Shown here: piece by piece, positions 55,936 through 64,000 of the stretch | How the letters are laid out: the number at the start of each line of letters is the position of its first letter | Numbering within the stretch: the first letter of the stretch is position 1 | NCBI GenBank assembly: GCA_965201045.1 | Contig: OZ241746.1 | Span: forward strand, 4,898,001 to 4,962,000 | Origin: JAPORK01 sp026710285 | GTDB taxonomy: Bacteria; Pseudomonadota; Gammaproteobacteria; Pseudomonadales; Endozoicomonadaceae | DNA: 64,000 nt | Reading direction: 5' to 3' | Made by a program: the position numbers and the translations under genes | Notes under the pieces: model-generated | The model's input: the letters and a program-made list of their open reading frames with translations, nothing else | Databases searched by the model: none | Told to the model about the DNA's origin: nothing

Positions 55936-57442
55936 CATACTCTTATACACAAATATTTACAGCATATATTAATATATGGAGTGGAGAATACTCTGTAAAT
56001 AACAAACGTATGAGGCATAACAGATGAATTGGTGTGAAGAGGAGCTAAAAGATATCGATTTGGGAGATAAGCGGTTGGATAAACGTTGTATACAATTGTT
56101 ATCTTCCTTTAGCAATCAACCAGACAAAAGCATTCCTGCAAATTGTCGTACGTGGAGTGAAACAATCGCAGCTTACCGATTTTTGTCTAATGATAAGGTT
56201 ACGCCAAAGAAAATAATGGCTCCCCACCTCTCTTCATTAAAAAAAAGGGCAAAAGCAGAAAAAGTTATTCTAGCTATTCAGGATATTTCAGAACTTAACT
56301 ACTCAAACCATAGTGCTATGGAAGGTATTGGACCATTATCCAGAGAAAAGCACAGAGGCTTGTTAATTCATCCGACTCTGTTGTTTACGCCTGATAAATT
56401 GTGCCTGGGTATATTAGACATATTCAAATGGCACAGGGATTATTTAAAGGGAGACGAAAAGAAAGGTTTGCATTACAATTTACCTATAGAACAAAAAGAA
56501 AGTAACAGATGGTTAGAAAGTTATCGTAAAACTCAGGAAATTGCTGATGAATTTCCTGAGAGTACAGTGATTAATATTGCAGACAGGGAAGGAGATATTT
56601 ATGAAATTTTTCTGGAACATGATGAAACGCAATCAAAAAATAAATGTGAATATTTGATCCGTGCTTGCCAGAACAGGTGCGTAATGCCTGTTGCAGATGA
56701 TGTTCCTGGTAAATTACAGGAACAGGTAAGTGCTACTCCTGTGTTAGGTGAACTGAAATTTCAAACACCTTCAGGTCGTGGCAAAAAAAGCAGAACAGTC
56801 CGACAATCCGTCCAGACAACAGAGTTAATATTACAACCACCGAAATCCAGGCGACCACGAACAAAGATGCCAACAGTTAAAGTTACGGCAATATTAGCAA
56901 AAGAAATTGATGTGCCTACCGAAGAAGAACCTGTTACCTGGTTATTGCTTACCAGCTTAAAAATAAAAAATTTCACACAAGCTGTTCAGGTGATTGATTA
57001 TTATCTTTGCAGATGGCAGATTGAATTATTTTTTAAAATATTAAAAAGTGGCTGTACGATTGAAGAAATGCACCTGAAAAAAGAAGACAGTATTAATGCA
57101 TATTTAGTGTTCTATATGATTATTAGCTGGCGCATACTATTTTTAACTATGTTAGGTCGTAGCACCGGTGAAATCAGCTGTAATGCAGTTTTTGAAGAAT
57201 ATGAATGGCAGGCAATCTATGTTTTTGCAAAACGTAAATCCCCTCCGGAAAAGCATCCACCATTAAAAGAGATTATTATAATCATTGCAAGTTTGGGGGG
57301 CTTTTTAAATAGAAAGCAAGATGGTTATCCTGGTCCAAAAGTTATGTGGATAGGATTGCAACGATCCATTGATATTATTACTGCCTGGAATATATTTAAT
57401 GAGAGTCAGGGTTATGAATAAATATTTGTGTATAAGAGTATG
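55936..57442 (+). mobile_element. IS4-family (IS50/Tn5-like) insertion sequence, 1507 bp
   Basis: Perfect 24-bp terminal inverted repeats: left starts CATACTCTTATACACAAATA at 55936, right ends with its inverse at 57442. The core ACTCTTATACACAA is the same as in the Tn5 outer end. One transposase gene fills the element. The flanks (cagggattg left, attaacaat right) are not duplicated: the left side is a family A fragment and the right side is SRCR copy 5, so a deletion or rearrangement followed the insertion. Confidence 0.9.
56024..57421 (+). CDS. IS4-family transposase, Tn5/IS50 type (465 aa)
   Basis: A cut-and-paste DDE transposase. The catalytic triad is visible: Asp87 in LAIQDISELNYSNHS, Asp187 in VINIADREGDIYEIF, and Glu334 in CRWQIELFFKILKSG. 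The YREK signature has exact spacing (Tyr327, Arg330, Glu334, Lys341). LLLTSLKIKNFTQAVQVIDY and the C-terminal LGGFLNRKQDGYPGPKVMW also match Tn5 transposase (476 residues). The reading frame is intact, so the element may be active. It starts 88 bases inside the left end. No accessory or resistance genes are carried. Confidence 0.95.
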   Translation: MNWCEEELKDIDLGDKRLDKRCIQLLSSFSNQPDKSIPANCRTWSETIAAYRFLSNDKVTPKKIMAPHLSSLKKRAKAEKVILAIQDISELNYSNHSAMEGIGPLSREKHRGLLIHPTLLFTPDKLCLGILDIFKWHRDYLKGDEKKGLHYNLPIEQKESNRWLESYRKTQEIADEFPESTVINIADREGDIYEIFLEHDETQSKNKCEYLIRACQNRCVMPVADDVPGKLQEQVSATPVLGELKFQTPSGRGKKSRTVRQSVQTTELILQPPKSRRPRTKMPTVKVTAILAKEIDVPTEEEPVTWLLLTSLKIKNFTQAVQVIDYYLCRWQIELFFKILKSGCTIEEMHLKKEDSINAYLVFYMIISWRILFLTMLGRSTGEISCNAVFEEYEWQAIYVFAKRKSPPEKHPPLKEIIIIIASLGGFLNRKQDGYPGPKVMWIGLQRSIDIITAWNIFNESQGYE

Positions 57443-59056
57443 ATTAACAATACCGAATCCTCCCCGTTGTTCCAGGTGGTTATTATTACCTGATACCTCG
57501 GTAGTGAGTACTGCTGTATTCTTTTGCCTTAAGAAAAACCAAGAATAAGGAAAGGAAAGATAATGTCGTAAATGATGTTGTACGATAAGTTTGTTATAAT
57601 CACCTTCTGTGTTTCCCAGTATCGGGTTAATATAATAATCATTATTATCATGATAAGTATACGGTCGTTGTAATGTTGCTTCAATTTTGTTATTATGTAG
57701 TGCCCGTCGGGCAAGTAACGGCTGAGAATTATCAGTTGTAATGACATTTTTGCTCTGTATCACTATTATACTAACTTCAATATGACTATTGTTTACTGAT
57801 TCAAAAAGAGGTATACTGCCGTTTATTGGGAATCCTTCCAGTCTATGATTCCCGGTAGAAAAAGTACCACTAAATATCCCTGGTACTACAGCTTCTGTAA
57901 CAGTACGATTCAAAGGGATGGTATTATCATTAATATGTTCTGCTGCAATAAAATTACCAGCAGGAAATTCAGTCATTAACCGGGAAATATTTGCATTCCC
58001 CACATAAGTACATTGACCATCTGTAGCCAGGCAGTAGTTACCGATGTCGCTTACTGCATTGGTTGCCAAATAGGGTGGTACTGATGCAGATGCTCCTAAA
58101 CCAATACACTGACTGACCATCAATGCTCCTAAAGCACATTTTGTAATTTCTTTTAGTGGCTTGCTGGTCCAGCCACTCTTTGTGTAATTATCCGGGATAT
58201 CATCACTTTCATCAGCTGTGGAATTTACCGTACTCTGTACAGTACCAAACTTTGAGTTTATCTCATCAAGCGTAACAATATATTTTACATATTTAGAATC
58301 TTTCCTTTTATTATGCCAGGTTAATACCTGTTTATAAATCTGTTGACGCAGCGTTTTATCTGTATTAATTAAAGTATGACTATCTTCTTTACCCGACAAT
58401 CTTTTCCATACCAATTGAAATCCACCTTTTAAAGAGTGATAAAACTCCATGGCAACATTATTAATGGCATCATCAGTAGTTCCGCCATCGTAGATATGCC
58501 ATTCTTCAGTATTCACAGGAGTATGCAAAACTGTTAATAATTTCTCAAATTATGAATCTTTTATTTCTTCTTTATGCGCTAAATGTTTCATCATCCCGCT
58601 AAGAGTGAGCCAGGAAGGATTTTTTTGACCCATTGCTGAAGGAAGTTTGCTCATAGAATAAACAGAGATCAGTTCTTTGAACCCTGGAACAGAAGAGAAA
58701 TATGTTTTACGTTTTTTGTCTTATTCCCCTAAATGTTCATGTTCAGCTTCAAAGCAGAATTGATGTAAGTTTTCTACCGGTTCATTGGGAAAAGCTTCCT
58801 GCAGGATTTTCAGCGCATCTATAGGCTTTTTTATCAATATATTTGCCTTATTTACATGCAAATTTTCTTCAGTTACAAATGTCCATGGCTTAGCCTTTGT
58901 TTTATTATCAGTACCTGCGTATACCGGATTAATTATTAACAAATAAAAGCTGAGTATTAATAGTATGATGTTGAAAAAAAATGGATACCACGTGTTTTTA
59001 ACAGATTTGATCAAATACTCTTTTTTTTGTTTTAACGGGCAGGTCAAAAACTGCAT
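57443..59056 (-). pseudogene. SRCR-domain protein, array copy 5, broken
   Basis: Starts like the other copies (ATG at 59056 with GAGGAA upstream, signal peptide ending VYAGTDN). A TAC-to-TAA change after HEHLGE stops it at 58719-58721, and a second nonsense (CAA to TAA, within the codons before FEKLLTV) lies at about 58551-58553. Beyond these the frame is open again to GGFGIVN, where the insertion sequence cuts it; the SRCR domain, stalk and membrane helix are gone. It shares VQSTVNSTADESDD with copy 6. Not functional as a full protein. Confidence 0.88.
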
Positions 59057-59383
59057 ATTAAATTTCCTCATACAAACCAATTAAATTATTATATTACTCT
59101 TCTGACATAATAATTTTTAGAAGAATTTTTGTTATATTTGTTTTTTACAAGGTGTTTTTTGCAGTATCATAATAGATAACAATGGCTGATATGTACAATA
59201 CAAATCTTGTCACTTTTAGATATATGATTTATAAAAGACTATATAATTATACTAACATTTTTTACAGCATCAGAAGTGATTATTAATGACCAATCCATGG
59301 TCAAATAAAAAGAGAGTCCATCATTCATTGTACCGCAGACTATCAGAAAAACAGATGTCTTCGTTTATTTAAGATTATTTTTC

Positions 59384-62300
59384 TTAAAGAATTGATTCAT
59401 CTGTTTTATCCGGATGATCTTCATCTGCTTTTTCATTTGAATGATCTTCACCGTTATTATGTTTTTTATTTTTATACATCTTAACTGCTACAATAGTCGT
59501 TCCTATTGTAGCAGCTGTTAAAACAACTCCTCCAACAACAGCTCCAACAATAGCTCCCGTATTATCATCTTCTTTCAGTTCTGGCTGAGAGGTTGTTTCA
59601 GTCTGAGATGTTATTTCAGTCTGAGATGTTATTTCAGTCTGAGGTGTTGTTTCAGTCTGAGAGGTTGTTTCAGGCTGTAATGTTGTTTCAGACTGAAAGG
59701 TTATTTCAGATTGTTGCAGCAGCTGATCTGTGCGTACTATTTTACTACATTCACCATATTGAGGTATCAACAATCTATGAGGCATGCCATTCAGATTAAA
59801 CTCATATCTGCGCAGCATGTGTATTTCATCGTCAATAAACTCCAGTTTATAATCTTCTTTTTCATCAAACGGATCATTGAGTTGTTCTGAAATCTCCCAA
59901 CTTTCATCTCTTTGACCACTTTGTATATCGTAACGAAAAAATGTTAAATTGTTGTTGTGAGGAGATTGATCATTAATCTGCCCTTTTGTTGCTACATACA
60001 GATAATCTTCATGATAACCTGCTGTAATAAATTGCTCAGAAGGTAATTCGTAAGTGACGTTAGTTGCTTGACTGATTGTATAGTGTTCTCCATCATACTC
60101 CAAAGGACGTTGTATGATCACGTTGCCTGTTTCATTATAGGTAAAGGCAGCATTTTCACTCAGCAACAAGGCATCTTCTCCAGGGAAGTCATAGTTAATA
60201 CTATAATATTGACCATTTGTTGTCCCAAGAGATAATTCACTTAACTGTACACCAGGTTTTTCACCCTTAAAATCAACAACTTTATAATTAAAAACAGAAA
60301 AGGTTAACATTTTTACACGTCGATGCAATGATAATAAAATATTATTAGTTACTGTATGGCTTACCGGAGGTGTAAAAACAGCAGAAATATTTCTGTTTGG
60401 CTGATATAACTGTATTGTACCATTGGCGCCAGGTTGACTAATATCAGTAACTCTGATCAATCCGTCGCTATCTACTGCAAATAGCACGGGGTCTGGAAAT
60501 AATGCTTCCGGATAACGCTGACGACTTACAAGAAGTGTCTTATTTCCATTTACAACAATAGAGTGAAAGTCTTCATTTATATAATGACAGGATATATCAC
60601 ATTTCTCTGATGCACACAGGTGCTGGTGTGCTTTTCTCCATGCAGCCGGCTTTGTAGTTTTATAATCGCTTCTGCCACTTAAATAAAATCCTTCAAAAAA
60701 AGAAAATGGATAATCAGAAAAATAATCCGGGATACTACCTAATATACCTGAATATATAGCTGTATTATTGTTGTAGTTTTTTGCTCTTGCGCAGCGCAAT
60801 CTGACTGGAGGCTGAGTGCAGTTATATTGATTTACAGGATCATGAGGACATTGTAATAAGGTTGTTTCATTACCAATACAGTTTATATTACCTAATATAG
60901 CAGGCAATGAGGAATGAGAAAGATCCGGTTGACTTTGGCTGCTTCCATCAAAACCCAGCTGACGGCAGGCAACAAGACTACTTTTATTGGAAAAGTTCTG
61001 GCTACAGGCAGCCACCCATTGAGAGGTTCCGTTGATGAGAGTATATACTTCTAAACGACCGTCCCCTATTACACTTGTAGTTATAGAATCATCTCTCAAA
61101 CGAATCTGTTGATTATTTTTTGAATTAGAGCACAAAACAATGTTTTTATAAATCAGTTCATTATCTTTACCAGTAATTATGTTTGCTGTATTGCCCAGCA
61201 CATTATTATCCACTGTATTTAAAATGCTGAATCCTCCCCGTTGTTCCAGGTGGTTATTATTACCTGATACTTCGGTAGTGAGTACTGCTGTATTATTTTG
61301 ATTTAAGATGAGCTCATAGTAAGGAAAGGCAACATCATGTTGTAAATGATGTTGTACGATAAGTTTGTTATAATCACCTTCTGTGTTTCCCAGTATCGGA
61401 TTAATATAGTAGTTATTAGCAGAAGTATCCGCCGTTTGTAATGTGGCTTCAATTTTGCTATTATGTAGTGCCCGTCGTGCAAGTAAAGGCTGAGCATTAT
61501 CAGTTGTAATGACATCTTGCCTCCGTATCACTGGTATATTAACTTCAATATGACTATTGTTTACTGATTCAAAAAGAGGTATGCTGCCGTTTATTGGGAA
61601 TCCACCCAGGCTATGATTTCCAGTAGAAAAAGTACCACTAAATGTCCCTGGTACTACAGCTTCTGTAACAGTACGATTCAAAGGGATGATGCTACCATTA
61701 ATATTTTCTGCTGCAATAAAATTACCAGCAGGAAATTCAGTCATTAACCGGGAAATATTTGCATTCCCCACATAAGTACACTGACCATCTGCAGCCAGGC
61801 AATAATCACCGATGTCGTTTACTTCATTTGTTGCCAAATAGGGTGGTACTGATGCAGATGCTCCTAAACCAATACACTGACTGACCATCAATGCTCCTAA
61901 AGCACATTTTGTAATTTCTTTTAGTGGCTTGCTGGTCCAGCCACTCTTTGTGTAATTATCCTGGATATCATCACTTTCATCAGCTGTAGAATTTACCGTA
62001 CTCTGCACAGTACCAAATTTTGAGTTTATCTCATCAAGCGTAACGACATATTTTACAGATTCAGAATCTTTCCTTTTATTATGCCAGGTTAATACCTGTT
62101 TATAAATCTGTTGACGCAGCGTTTTATCTGTATTAATTAAAGTATGACTATCTTCTTTACCCGACAATTTTTTCCATACCAATTTAAATCCACTTGTTAA
62201 AGAACGATAAAACTCCATGGCAACATTATTAATGGCATCATCAGTAGTTCCGCCATCGTAGATATGCCACTCTTCAGTATTCACAGGAGTATGCAAAACT

Positions 62301-62815
62301 GTTAATAATTTCTCAAATTGCGAATCTTTTATTTTTTCTTTATACGCTAAATGTTTCATCATCCCACTTAGAGTAAGCCAGGAAGGATTTTCTTGTCCCA
62401 TTGCTGAAGGAAGTTTGCTCATAGAATAAACAGCGATCAGTTCTTTGAACCCTGGAACAGAAGAGAAATATGTTTTACGTTTTTTGTCGTATTCCCCTAA
62501 ATGTTCATGCTCAGCTTCAAAACAGAATTGATGTAAGCTTTCTACCGGTTCATTGGGAAAAGCTTTCTGCAGGATTTTCAGCGCATCTATAGGTTTTTTT
62601 ACCACTATATTCGCTTTATTTACATGCAAATTTTCTTCAGTTACAAATGTCCATGACTTAGCCTTTGTTTGATTATCAGCACCTGCGTATACCGGATTAA
62701 TTATTAAGCTGAGCATGAGTAGTATGATGTTGAAAAAAAATGAATACCACGTGTTTTTAACAGATTTGATCAAATACTCTTTTTTTTGTTTTAACGGGCA
62801 GGTCAAAAACTGCAT
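59384..62815 (-). CDS. SRCR-domain membrane protein, array copy 6 (1143 aa)
   Basis: Intact copy, ATG at 62815 with GAGGAA upstream. The short signal peptide type (FFFNIILLMLSLIINPVYA). The segment near 270-310 (VQSTVNSTADESDDIQDNYT) matches broken copy 5, while the following PGTFSGTFSTGNHSLGGFPI to VNIPVIRRQDVITTDNAQP is identical to copy 1: a mosaic. SRCR at about 583-677 (GDGRLEVYTLINGTSQWVAA, QLGFDGSSQSQPDLSHSS, six cysteines). Seven stalk units, more diverged than in copy 2 (two read ITFQSE/TTLQPE). Membrane helix about 1085-1112, tail KADEDHPDKTDESIL. Confidence 0.85.
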   Translation of the reverse strand: MQFLTCPLKQKKEYLIKSVKNTWYSFFFNIILLMLSLIINPVYAGADNQTKAKSWTFVTEENLHVNKANIVVKKPIDALKILQKAFPNEPVESLHQFCFEAEHEHLGEYDKKRKTYFSSVPGFKELIAVYSMSKLPSAMGQENPSWLTLSGMMKHLAYKEKIKDSQFEKLLTVLHTPVNTEEWHIYDGGTTDDAINNVAMEFYRSLTSGFKLVWKKLSGKEDSHTLINTDKTLRQQIYKQVLTWHNKRKDSESVKYVVTLDEINSKFGTVQSTVNSTADESDDIQDNYTKSGWTSKPLKEITKCALGALMVSQCIGLGASASVPPYLATNEVNDIGDYCLAADGQCTYVGNANISRLMTEFPAGNFIAAENINGSIIPLNRTVTEAVVPGTFSGTFSTGNHSLGGFPINGSIPLFESVNNSHIEVNIPVIRRQDVITTDNAQPLLARRALHNSKIEATLQTADTSANNYYINPILGNTEGDYNKLIVQHHLQHDVAFPYYELILNQNNTAVLTTEVSGNNNHLEQRGGFSILNTVDNNVLGNTANIITGKDNELIYKNIVLCSNSKNNQQIRLRDDSITTSVIGDGRLEVYTLINGTSQWVAACSQNFSNKSSLVACRQLGFDGSSQSQPDLSHSSLPAILGNINCIGNETTLLQCPHDPVNQYNCTQPPVRLRCARAKNYNNNTAIYSGILGSIPDYFSDYPFSFFEGFYLSGRSDYKTTKPAAWRKAHQHLCASEKCDISCHYINEDFHSIVVNGNKTLLVSRQRYPEALFPDPVLFAVDSDGLIRVTDISQPGANGTIQLYQPNRNISAVFTPPVSHTVTNNILLSLHRRVKMLTFSVFNYKVVDFKGEKPGVQLSELSLGTTNGQYYSINYDFPGEDALLLSENAAFTYNETGNVIIQRPLEYDGEHYTISQATNVTYELPSEQFITAGYHEDYLYVATKGQINDQSPHNNNLTFFRYDIQSGQRDESWEISEQLNDPFDEKEDYKLEFIDDEIHMLRRYEFNLNGMPHRLLIPQYGECSKIVRTDQLLQQSEITFQSETTLQPETTSQTETTPQTEITSQTEITSQTETTSQPELKEDDNTGAIVGAVVGGVVLTAATIGTTIVAVKMYKNKKHNNGEDHSNEKADEDHPDKTDESIL
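59584..59709 (-). repeat. 18-bp stalk repeat of SRCR copy 6 (7 units)
   Basis: Seven units from gctgagaggttgtttcag to actgaaaggttatttcag. Units 2 and 3 are identical (tctgagatgttatttcag). Confidence 0.85.
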
Positions 62816-63139
62816 ATTAAATTTCCTCATACAAACCAATTAAATTATTATATTGCTCTTCTGACAAAATAATTTTCAGAAGAATTTTTGTTGCGTTTGT
62901 TTTACAAGGTGTTTTTTGCAGTATCATAATAGATAACAATGGCTGATATGTACAATACAAATCTTGTCACTTTTAGATATATGATTTATAAAAGACTATA
63001 TAATTATACTAACATTTTTTGTAGCATCAGAAATGATCATTAATGACCAATCCATGGTCAAATAAAAAGAGAGTCCATCATTCATTGTACCGAAGAGTAT
63101 CAGAAAACAGATGTCTTCGTTTATTTAAGATTATTTTTC

Positions 63140-64000
63140 TTAAAGAATTGATTCCTCTGTTTTATCCGGATGATCTTCACCTGCTGTTCCATTTGTATGG
63201 TCTTCATCTGCTTTTTCATTTGAATGATCTTCACCGTTATTATGTTTTTTATTTTTATACATCTTAACTGCTACAATAGTCGTTCCTATTGTAGCAGCTG
63301 TTAAAACAACTCCTCCAACAACAGCCCCAACAACAGCTCCAACAATAGCTCCCGTATTATCATCTTCTTTCAGTTCTGGCTGAGAGGTTGTTTCAGTCTG
63401 AGATGTTATTTCAGTCTGAGGTGTTGTTTCAGGCTGTAATGTTGTTTCAGGCTGGGGTATTGTTATTTCAGATTGTTGCAGCTGATCTGTGCGTACTATT
63501 TTACTACATTCACCATATTGAGGTATCAACAATCTATGAGGCATGCCATTCAGATTAAACTCATATCTACGCAGCATGTGTATTTTATCGTCAATAAACT
63601 CCAGTTTATAATCATCTTTTGCATCAAACGGATCATTGAGTTGTTCTGATATCTCCCAGCTGTCATCTCTTTGACCACTTTGTACATCGTAACGAAAAAA
63701 TGTTAAATTGTTGTTGTGAGGAGATTGATCATTAATCTGCCCTTTTGTTACTACATACAGATAATCTTCATGATAACCTGCTGTAATAAATTGCTCGGAA
63801 GGTAATTCATAAGTGACGTTAGCTGCTTCACTGATTGTATAGTGTTCTCCATCATACTCCAAAGGACGTTGTATGATCACGTTGCCTGTTTCATTATAGG
63901 TAAAGGCAGCATTTTCACTCAGCAACAAAGCATCTTCTCCAGGGAAGTCATAATTAATACTATAATATGTACCATTTTTTGCTGCCCCAAGAGATAATTC
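63140..64000 (-). CDS. SRCR-domain membrane protein, array copy 7, C-terminal part (continues past window end)
   Basis: The frame is open to the last base, reading ELSLGAAKNGTYYSINYDFP at its upstream end, so the N-terminal part and SRCR domain lie beyond 64000. The visible part is the post-SRCR beta-rich region (EQFITAGYHEDYLYVVTKGQ), five stalk units, the membrane helix with GAVVGAVVGGVVLTAATIGT and the tail KADEDHTNGTAGEDHPDKTE ending ESIL. It most resembles copies 1 and 6. It shows that the array continues outside the window. Confidence 0.88.
   Translation of the reverse strand, partial: ELSLGAAKNGTYYSINYDFPGEDALLLSENAAFTYNETGNVIIQRPLEYDGEHYTISEAANVTYELPSEQFITAGYHEDYLYVVTKGQINDQSPHNNNLTFFRYDVQSGQRDDSWEISEQLNDPFDAKDDYKLEFIDDKIHMLRRYEFNLNGMPHRLLIPQYGECSKIVRTDQLQQSEITIPQPETTLQPETTPQTEITSQTETTSQPELKEDDNTGAIVGAVVGAVVGGVVLTAATIGTTIVAVKMYKNKKHNNGEDHSNEKADEDHTNGTAGEDHPDKTEESIL
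63379..63471 (-). repeat. 18-bp stalk repeat of SRCR copy 7 (5 units)
   Basis: Five units, the last with three extra bases. The same variant units (gctgtaatgttgtttcag, tctgaggtgttgtttcag) occur in copy 6, linking the two copies. Confidence 0.8.

Overview
The window comes from an AT-rich gammaproteobacterium. The core genes point there: a large fused PurL, SspA and SspB, HemE, RuvC, a class II aldolase next to phosphoglycerate kinase, and a Mig-14-type gene coupled to an LPS-type glycosyltransferase. Secreted, repeat-rich and effector-like proteins, decayed mobile elements and pseudogenes suggest a host-associated lifestyle. An Endozoicomonadaceae-like symbiont or parasite would fit, but the sequence alone does not prove this.

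Layout. 1-2211 is the 3' part of purL. 2334-14101 holds two tandem RHS/YD-repeat genes on the minus strand, each about 5.5 kb, with a shared duplicated leader; the second has a 5-bp duplication that shifts the frame near its end. 14.3-18.4 kb is a mobile-element graveyard: a group II intron domain V/VI, an apparent intron reverse-transcriptase remnant and nested MITE-like elements, around two hypothetical genes. 18.4-27.4 kb is mostly housekeeping: sspB, sspA, tRNA-Gln and tRNA-Met, hemE, pgk, fba, an ornithine cyclodeaminase flanked by MITEs, and panC. 28-29.5 kb has two small secreted paralogs separated by an IS1-family remnant. 29.6-36 kb has mig-14 with a glycosyltransferase, the formaldehyde-detoxification pair fghA/adhC, a hypothetical gene and ruvC. 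36.3-39.2 kb has three exported proteins of unknown function, followed by a decayed nfo (endonuclease IV).

The main feature is 39.9-64.0 kb: a tandem array of seven minus-strand paralogs (five complete, one pseudogene, one cut by the window end). They encode about 1150-residue proteins with a signal peptide, an unrecognised N-terminal domain, a second internal signal-like hydrophobic segment, one six-cysteine scavenger receptor cysteine-rich (SRCR) domain, a Thr/Ser/Gln/Glu repeat stalk, one C-terminal membrane helix and a short charged tail. This looks like an animal type I receptor. The copies are mosaic: near-identical N-termini, a variable middle, and stalk repeat numbers that differ between copies. 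One copy carries two nonsense mutations and is cut by a Tn5/IS50-like IS4-family element. I regard this array as the best candidate for an undescribed system, probably a diversifying surface or host-interaction protein family.

Three short non-coding repeat families (called A, B and C here) recur through the window. Family A has ends resembling Tn5 mosaic ends and one copy has an imperfect 9-bp target duplication. Family B has about 25-bp inverted ends and 3-bp target duplications. Family C has ends starting near AGGGTCTGTTGATG.
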